A stretch of DNA of 64,000 nucleotides from Ascarosepion bandense (taxonomy: Eukaryota; Mollusca; Cephalopoda; Sepiida; Sepiidae), in the NCBI GenBank assembly GCA_037127315.1, contig JBBBDQ010000310.1, positions 1,249,001-1,313,000 of the forward strand. Reading direction: 5' to 3'. The translations under genes were made by a program, and so were the position numbers. Position 1 is the stretch's first letter. Every line of letters starts with the position of its first letter. Below the pieces are notes generated by a model, which was not told the origin of the DNA, did no database searches, and was given only the letters and a program-made list of their open reading frames with translations. Below, piece by piece: positions 57,000 through 64,000 of this stretch.

Positions 57000-58850
57000 A
57001 TATATCAGTCTCTTTTTTGACATAAACATTTCTTCTCAAACAAAATGCTGGGACTACAGTGTCTGATCAAATAATGAATATTGCAATTACGGGATCGGTG
57101 ATATTTGTGATAACAATTAAGCTTCATAAATTCAGCGGTTTTTACTCGACCGATCACTACAGTAATGATATTTCTAAAAATTTCTGGGGTGACGTTTAAA
57201 ACTTTCAACCCAATTCATAAATCACTTTGTCAAAGACCACTCAACCCGACTTCTTCACAAAAACCAGTTTCACATAATCTTTTCATAATCCTCTTCTTTA
57301 CCTTTTTTGTTTCTTCGTCATCACCATTAACAACAACAAATGCAATCTGCAACAAATGCCCTGTCTAAAACAATAAACCAGACCCAAATATAAATAAAAT
57401 ATAATCATATTTTATTTTGAGATTTAAGTGAAATGTATTTTGTTGAAAAAGGTCAGCCAGATGTGCAAAAAAAAAACATCCTTGCACTTGGATTTTTATT
57501 TTGTCTGGCGAGGTCAAAAGTTTCATGTCCCACATTTGGGTTTGTACTGGAAGATAGCTGTCAATAGCATGGAAGTGATGTCAAACTGACAGAAAATCTT
57601 TAGTAGTAATTTTGATAAGTCTGGACACAACCGTTGAAGTAAACGGTTGAGTAAAATTGGAGTCTCCCTGATGGGGGTAGGGCTGCTGACAACTGACCAA
57701 ACCACCTCCTAACCCATGGCATGTCACCAAAGATGGGGGTTCAAGTCAAAGAACAATTAGGTGAGCAGCTTGAGTAGGTGGGAATTGCAATGTATGCATG
57801 TGAAAGGCCAGTATTCTATTGTTGCTAAATAGTTCTGAACTGTATATAACACTGTTGAAAGTGTGAGCTGAGAAGGTAAGTTTGTTATAATGAGAGAAAT
57901 GTAGAAGATAAGAAATGAGCTGGTTATGTGCCTAAATTGAAAAAAGTGGTTATATGATGTGATGCTAATAGTATAATGGTGGGGTGGGGGGCATTGTTTT
58001 AGAGAGAGTTGGTGTTAAGGTGGCAGATGTAATGTGTTAAAGAAAAAAATGATTGCAATGTTAATGCATCGGAACTGAATGTAGTTTTGAAGTGTATCAA
58101 TTTGGCTTGAAGTTGGAAATATTGATATTGAAATCCAAAATGTTTCAGCTACTGTTCTTAGGTAAAATCAATGATTATGGCTGACAACAGTTCAAATAAA
58201 AAAAGAATTTTATATTATTATTAAGTGCTCTCTGAAAATCCTAGGAGAGCTAAACTTAAATCTGTTTGTAAGGCTCATCCCATTGAAGAATAAAATGGCT
58301 GCTTGGTTGAGAGTATTAGAGAATTCAGTGAGTGCATGCATGCAGTGTGCTGTTTGGGAAACATGAATCTAAAGAAATTTCACAGCATATGTAATTTGAG
58401 TTGATAGGACTCTTATTTTGGGACAGGAAAAGTGTTCTTGATGTAACTAAAGAGGCTAATCAGTGGGGTTTAGGAATTGGGGTTGGTCTCAGTCAGCTTA
58501 CCAATTCTGAGTGGGCATTCTATGAGAGAAATTCTCTTGTGGAATATAACTGGGAAATATTAGCTGTTGATGTGACATTGTTGGCAGAGGTATCTTTCAA
58601 TGATTGATTGTAAAGCTGGCAGTGTAGCCACATGGCAGGTGATTAAGACAGAATGCAGTTGAAATTGCTGAGGTACTGGATGTGATATTTTTGAAGTGGG
58701 GTGAATAGATAAAACGATAATAGTAATAACATTCATTCAACATTGATGAAAGAGATGCTTGATGGGTAAATATCAAAATCATTTTTAAAGCTGCATGTAA
58801 ATGTAGCAGTAATAGAACTGTAGAGACACCACTGATCAATAAAGACTATG
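57000..58850. other. Unidentified, less AT-rich block inside a CCDC6 intron
   Basis: A minus-strand frame at 57005-57208 (67 residues, ending in a Cys/Lys-rich segment) and a + strand frame at 58401-58607 (68 residues) have no domain I recognise and no splice-site context that would make them host exons. Composition between 57680 and 58850 differs from the surrounding intron (runs like ggtggggtggggggc at 57979), which suggests a repeat of unknown type. Confidence 0.3.
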
Positions 58851-58867
58851 GTTGACAGAAGATATAT

Positions 58868-59172
58868 GTCAAGTGCCATATATAATACACACTTGGATGA
58901 TCATGTCCCTTTCAAGACATGACTGACTGGGCAGAAGATTTTCCTGCAGTAGATTGCCATTGCTTCCTGCAGTAGACTGGTTGCCAACGAAGATTATAGG
59001 AGCCAATCTGGTCTGCTATTTATTTAATCCATAGCTGGAGGGTGAAGACAGATTCATACCCTTTCACAAGGGTATTAGCGTGTAAATGAATGCAAGTAAT
59101 TCAAGTGGAATTCAAACTCGGTTCTCCGATTTCTCATTCTGAGCCGATATCCACTGTACCACAATGCACATT
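58868..59172 (-). mobile_element. tRNA-derived SINE in a CCDC6 intron
   Basis: This is a minus-strand full-length copy of the SINE at 52837. It has gatatccactgtaccacaat at 59147-59166 (A-box head on the minus strand), aattcaaactcggtt (B-box region), ggtagattgccattgcttcc-like and gactggttgccaacg blocks, and a tail at 58868 with caagtgccatat. It is flanked by AT-rich sequence, so I cannot fix a target duplication. Confidence 0.88.
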
Positions 59173-59833
59173 ATATACATATATATTGCTTAGTGAACAT
59201 GGTTCATCTGTAGGAGTGAGGAAATAAATGGATTCAAGAACACTGTCATCAAAAGTTAGATTGGTTGAGAAAATTCCCTTTTCATTTATTCATGTGTAAA
59301 TATTTGGTGGAAAGGTAAAACTTATTTCTTTTGTTTCACAATAATTTCTAGCTCCTAGCTTTTTTTTTTTTTTCTATTTAAACTAGAATTACACTTTCTT
59401 GCATTTTTCTATTCATTCAGTAAGTACTAAATTTAATATATCTCAGCTTTTTCTCTTAAGTAAGTATATTCTTTCCTTAAAGTGAAGTCTCTCTCAGTGG
59501 TCCGTGATAATTTGAGGTAAGACTCTTGTAATTGGAAGTATAACAATCTTTAATTTCTAAGACGTGATTGCTTTTTATATTACATAGTTTTTGTATCCTG
59601 CTTATCTTTGTTGATTTATCTTGTTGCATAATGTATGCTTATCTATCTTATTTACACCACAAATAAAACTGAGGAACAGGTTCCTTTGAGTTATATATCT
59701 CTCAAGAAAAAAATGTTGTTTAACATTATTTATCTATGTTCTATTAAAGATAAAAACTTGTAAGGACACTGGTAAGAATATGATGTTCTTTTGTTTACAG
59801 ATTAAAGACAGACAGCAAAACTGGTATATGAGA

Positions 59834-59925
59834 GGGTGCTGACACTTTTTTAGCCCAACCATGAAGGCATTTCTCACAAAATTCTGATGTTTGTTCAGAT
59901 TTTTGAAAGTGGAGCAGACATGAGT
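59834..59925. repeat. Diverged relative of the 101-bp MITE-like element
   Basis: The text gggtgctgacacttttttag followed by cccaacc resembles the left end of the element at 31197 (gggtgctgaaaagttcttaa, then ccca). The right end is not clear. Confidence 0.4.
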
Positions 59926-61868
59926 TTCTTAGTACTGTATTAATGGAACTTGGTCTTTTTATTGAATTATAATGAAGGAATCTTGGAGTGTATCATGTTC
60001 AGTATCTTTGTTTTTATCTTTCAAATAGTTTTCTTGGAAGGGTAGAAGTTGATTTACCCACTTTGACTTTATAGAATTCTGTTGGATAACAAATTGACTC
60101 CTGCAGTATTTTAAATTTTGTTTTATATACATGAATGTGTGTATCGAGGAACAACTGAATTCACTTTGATTTCAAAGTTTGGTAACAACAGTTAATGATT
60201 TTGTTTTGGGTGGGGGTGCATTTTATAATTCTGTGATGTAATCTTGTTTTTATTCACCTTGGTAAAAGTTTATCATGTACATAACATTTTTTACCAGTTA
60301 ACATGTGGATGCTAACCTACCTAGTATTAATGCTCTTAGTAATTTTTCAGAAAAAGAGGAATCAGTATTTTCCTAGTCTGAAGAATTTGCTTCCATTCAT
60401 TTTGAAAGAACTGTTGACAATACAACAGCATTTTTCATTCATGTCAGCATCTCTGTATTCCTTACAAGTTGTTAGTACTTTAATTAAGGATGTCTTTTTT
60501 AATTAAGTGTTAACGTAAGTACAGATGTATATTATATGAAGGTATTTTGATGTGTATTCAGAAATTAATTTTATTCTAGACCAGCATTTTGCAATAAATT
60601 AAGTTTTACTACTTTTTCAATGATTCACTTCATTTTATAACCAAGCTGATATAAATTTACTAACAAAAGTTAGATTGAAGAATGACTGTATTCATTTGCC
60701 TCCAAATCTATAAAACAAAACATTTTTGTTTGTTATTGAAAATTATAATGTCACATTAAAAAAAAATTAGGAAGTGGCTCTGTAAAATAGATCCCCAGGA
60801 TATATTTTATGGTTTGTATGACCGCATTTAAAATCAACATACCATCTTAAACCGTTGTTTCTGATGGAGCAGAGTCCGAATAATACTTATCCTGCCATTG
60901 CTTTGCTTGAACAGTATTTTTTCTTATCAGAAAGCAATACTTTATCAACACATGAAATTCAAATTTTTCCATTGTTTTGAAAATTTGCAACAGTAGTTTC
61001 ACTGAAATAACTAAGTTGTAAACTAATAATCTGATTGGGCCCAAATTTTGTCATGTGCTATCTGAAGGTTATGATTTTTAAATCATATAGATTTTTTATT
61101 CGTGGCACCATCTATATGTCAGACCCAGGACTTATTGAGTGATGTATTAATTCATAAATTACTGTATTTCTCTTAATATGGAAAATATTAATTTTGTCAC
61201 ACCTTATTCTTTTGGTCAATTATTTCAAATTACATCTTATAATTGCCTTCAAATAAACTTAAACTTTTTGCAAAAACAAAATGACAGTATTTGTTAAAAT
61301 GAATCAGAAAAGACTATCAGATAATCCAAATGTGAAATAACGGCATTATATTTACTTGTATATAAATGTTATTTATGCATTTATAATTAGTTTCATTTAA
61401 ATAATGAGAGAGTAATAGCCATGAATGAGGCTTGAAGTCTTCTTTCAACTGTTATCTGCAGTCCATCTCTAAATCTTTAACCATATAGCTTATGAAAATA
61501 AGCTTGTTGCTGTTGTTATTAAGAAAAATCATAGATTTTCTGATAATATTTACAAGTGTGATAAAGAGATTATATAATAATAAAATAGCTTGCTTTTATA
61601 TTTTATGAAGTCTTAGTCTGCCATTTAGTCTGATTAGTGAACAGAAGTTGAAATTTAAAAAAAATAATGGTTGAATGTAAATTCAGTAAGATATAAAGGA
61701 TTTACAAAGTTGATTTAATTAGGTTTAGAACAGTCACATTTGTTTTGAAAAATATGGCCTTACCAATAATGACTTTGTGAGTATGCACATATTACTGAAA
61801 TAATTTTTACTTTCTTTATCCATAATATGACAATATGAATTTCTCATGTTTTGTTCTTTTTTTTTTAG

Positions 61869-61997
61869 TTGCGCCAAGAAAAGGTGGAATTAGAACAGAC
61901 ATTGGAGAAAGAACAAGAGTATCAAGTAAATAAATTGATGAGAAAGATAGAAAAATTAGAAGCTGATACATTGGCAAAACAAGCAACACTGGAACAG
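61869..61997 (+). CDS. CCDC6: CCDC6 internal exon (equivalent to vertebrate exon 3)
   Basis: This 129-bp exon encodes 43 residues, from [20 protein letters not shown] to [10 protein letters not shown], and continues the same coiled coil directly after the exon at 56397-56546. A T-rich tract ending ttttttag precedes it and gtattc follows, and both boundaries are phase 0, so the two exons join in frame as SRKLMQ-LRQEKVE. The pattern of an E-rich segment followed by a [12 protein letters not shown] segment is the internal repeat typical of CCDC6. The rest of the protein (first exon upstream, C-terminal exons downstream) is outside the window or not recognisable. The exon is intact, in contrast to every transposon frame around it. 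Confidence 0.93.
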
Positions 61998-62929
61998 GTA
62001 TTCAGCATCATTTTCTTTTTATGTTTTATAAATGTTTATGGAGAAAAGTAAGGCAAGGGCTTGTTGAAGCTGGGGGAAACACTTAACAGGTAACAGATTT
62101 GTTTTTAAATAATTAATGGGGAAGAGAGGGGAGAAAGATTGGAAGTAATTACAAAAAAAAAAAAATGAAAAATGAGTGGCACGACTGATTCAAACATCAC
62201 AGGTGGTATGTAACTTCTGGAACAAAAACTCCATGAGAAAGTTTTTACAAGATGCTGAATCTCCCATAATACCAAAGTAAGTCTCGCCAAAAACAAACTA
62301 CTGACTGCTGGTTTTCTTGTTGCTTTTGGCATGAGACTGTTGACAAAGATCCCCATCTGGACAAGTTGCAGAGAGGCTTGTATCTGGATTTACAAAGTGG
62401 TTCTGCTGCTAACAAAAAAAACAAAATGTGACTAATTGTCTTTGACTAACATGCCCACATGTGACTAGGGCCTTTTTTGCACCTCTACTGATACAAATTT
62501 AAAGAAGTTAACCTTCAAACACATTTTAATTCCCTATTCTTTGTCCAGGAATTAGACTAATTTTAATTGAATCTCTTATCTTGTCATAAGTAATCAAATA
62601 CAAGTAATTTAACAACCTAAAAAAAAGTGGGGTAGAGAATTGTTACTGCCACTTTACTATTTCTAAATTAATAATTAATCAAATTTTGTTTTACCTTCCT
62701 TCCATAAATAGATGTCAACTTGTTAATTCCAATTTTGTGTGTGATTTACTGCTTTTACTTACTTTTTTTTTTATCCCTCTCTCTCTCTCTATTCTTCATT
62801 TATTGCATTTTGTCTCATTAGTAGCTTGAAAAAGGCTAGGTTAAAAGATCTTTTAAGTTATATATCAGATTTTTTTTCCCTCTCCACAAGTTGCGTTTGC
62901 ACTACTATGTCTTGGGACAATTTAGAACT
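61998..62929 (+). other. CCDC6: Start of the next CCDC6 intron
   Basis: This follows the gtattc donor. It holds AT-rich sequence, a short A run near 62150-62164 and a (CT)n run near 62779-62792. No coding signal is visible until the LINE that starts near 62930. Confidence 0.6.
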
Positions 62930-63524
62930 TTATAAGATACTGACAAACAGTATGGGTTCTGCTTCACCAGGTCTACTACTGATATGCTCATGACCATCCC
63001 TAAGTATATATACCAGGTTCTTGACAAGAACGGCAAAACCCGAACTGTTGCCCTAGATATTTCCAAAGCATCTGACAGTCTGGCATGCTGGCCTTCTACG
63101 CAAGCTGCGAGGCTGTGGTATAACTGGACAATTGTTTGATCTTATCCAGTTGTTCCTTTCAAAGCGCACAATGAAGGTAGTATTGAATGAACATGCCTCC
63201 CAATACTGTCATATGAATGCGGGTGTCCCTCAAAGCTCTATTCTAGGTCCTATGCTTTTCCTTATCTACATTAACGATCTTCCACATGTAATAAGATCAC
63301 AAGTAGGCATATACACTGATGAGACTACGATTTACTCTTGCATCGATCAAAAATCTGCCAAGGCCGACAAAGCAAACCTAGCTGCCAAGCTTGAAAAAGA
63401 CCTCCAATCCGTAGTGGACTGGGGTAAAAAATGGCCCGTGAATTTTAATGCTTCCAAAATGAAACTGCTATCTATTAACCATCACAGACAATCGCTCCTA
63501 AACTCCCACTCCCTTCGTCATTAG
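62930..63524 (+). pseudogene. LINE reverse transcriptase, altered palm box
   Basis: The frame at 63132-63524 (130 residues) runs from a FDLIQLFLSKRTM start to SLLNSHSLRH. It contains GVPQSSILGPMLFLIYINDL, the RT motif before the palm, with Ser in place of the usual Gly (GVPQGS). The palm reads TDET where the family has ADDT, replacing the second catalytic Asp by Glu. Upstream text to 62930 is the same domain in shifted frames. Confidence 0.87.
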
Positions 63525-64000
63525 CATGGATCAAGCTAGTCTCCCTGAAAGCAAAACACTGCGCCTCCTTGGGTTAACACTCACAACAGACCTCAAGAGG
63601 AGCGACTATATAGAATCCATAGCAAAATCCACTGCTAAGAAAGTGGTTTCCTTGTGTAGGGCCAAGAAGTTTTTTCCTGTCTGAAACAATCTTGCACATA
63701 TATAAATCTACCATTCTCCCGTGCATTGAATACTGTTGCCATATCTGGTCAGGTGCTCCTGCTATCCACCTAGGTGTCCAACGGAGAATCTGTAATATAA
63801 TTGATCCTGACTTGGTAGCTCAGATACAGTCACTTTCTTACTGGTGCAATGTTGCTTCCCTGTGTCTCTTCTACAAATACTTTCATGGCTTCTGCTCCGA
63901 TGAACTTAGCTCACTGGTACCTCCTATATATGAATTTACTCGAGCCACAAGATTAGCAACTAGGTCTTAACCCTTTTACTGTGAAACTAATAAAATGTAA
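62930..64000 (+). mobile_element. Jockey/CR1-type LINE, 5'-truncated, reaching the window edge
   Basis: + strand frames give the RT from its middle on: TVALDISKASDSL-like text, FDLIQLFLSKRTMKVVLNEH, NAGVPQSSILGPMLFLIYIN, and the palm box as IYTDETTIYS (near 63308-63340), then SVVDWGKKWPVNFNASKMKL. After a frameshift MHIYKSTILPCIEYCCHIWS and FYKYFHGFCSDELSSLVPP follow (63692-63970). The catalytic YADD is altered to YTDE, so it is dead. The 5' half (ORF1 and endonuclease) is absent; the 3' end lies at or just beyond 64000. Confidence 0.88.

Larger units (their letters stand above)
56547..61868 (+). other. CCDC6: CCDC6 intron between the two visible exons (5322 bp)
   Basis: The intron begins gtttgt and ends ttttttag. 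It contains an unidentified low-AT block at 57000-58850 (listed separately), a minus-strand tRNA-derived SINE at 58868-59172 and a short diverged repeat at 59833-59925. The rest is simple AT-rich sequence in which I see nothing else. Confidence 0.85.

Noticed and set aside
58401..58607. An additional CCDC6 exon
   Set aside because: The frame lacks heptads and adequate acceptor/donor sites, and the flanking exons at 56397 and 61869 already join in phase and in family order.
1..64000. CRISPR arrays, bacterial operons, phage or prophage genes
   Set aside because: There are no regular spacer repeats, ribosome-binding sites or gene clusters; the sequence is typical intron and transposon DNA of an animal.

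Overview
This window is eukaryotic, AT-rich, intron-dominated DNA. The only host gene I can support is a CCDC6 orthologue on the + strand, represented by two complete internal exons (56397-56546 and 61869-61997), both bounded by AG/GT and in phase 0. They encode the conserved coiled-coil core that corresponds to exons 2 and 3 of the vertebrate gene. No first exon is visible upstream, so bases 1-56396 most likely lie in a very long first intron, 56547-61868 is the next intron, and 61998-64000 starts the one after. The set of repeats (tRNA-derived SINEs, RTE-type and Jockey/CR1-type LINEs, Penelope-like elements, a Tc3-like transposon, AT-rich spacers) suggests a mollusc, most likely a cephalopod such as an octopus. 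That assignment is by recognition of style and was not tested by a search.

Layout: 990-4256 is a nearly full-length but frameshifted RTE-type LINE (minus strand), with a relative at 35388-38525 and shorter 3'-end fragments at 4986-5212, 16683-17130 and 28982-29314, all on the same strand. 6379-7937 is a complete Tc3-like DNA transposon with about 211-bp terminal inverted repeats, a TA duplication and a dead transposase. 8160-8960 holds an unidentified decayed protein, followed by a three-copy tandem array of about 190-bp units (9200-9766). 10564-11770 is a Penelope-like element remnant. 14040-15450, 18190-18730 and 29725-29880 are minus-strand Jockey/CR1-type LINE fragments. 19640-21680 is a + strand LINE with an ORF1-like gag region and an RNase H region but nothing recognisable of endonuclease or RT between them. 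22390-23116 ends like a Helitron. 24239-24510 is a hAT-type remnant.

The second half contains an 80-bp repeat duplicated at 32811 and 32963, a decayed pogo/Tigger transposon (39690-41030) with a 150-bp direct repeat beyond it, a GC-richer block with an LTR-like segment (42061-43412), a second Penelope-like fragment (43590-43985), a remnant of an unnamed repeat protein (46430-47445), and a complete Ty3/gypsy LTR retrotransposon (49306-54319, minus strand) with 279-bp LTRs and a perfect ATAAC target duplication. A tRNA-derived SINE is nested in the gypsy gag. The window ends in another Jockey/CR1-type LINE (62930-64000, + strand).

Nearly all long open frames here are transposon coding remnants carrying frameshifts, stops or altered catalytic residues. 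None looks intact enough to be active. The only sequence under evident protein constraint is the two CCDC6 exons. I found no tRNA, rRNA, CRISPR or bacterial-type features.
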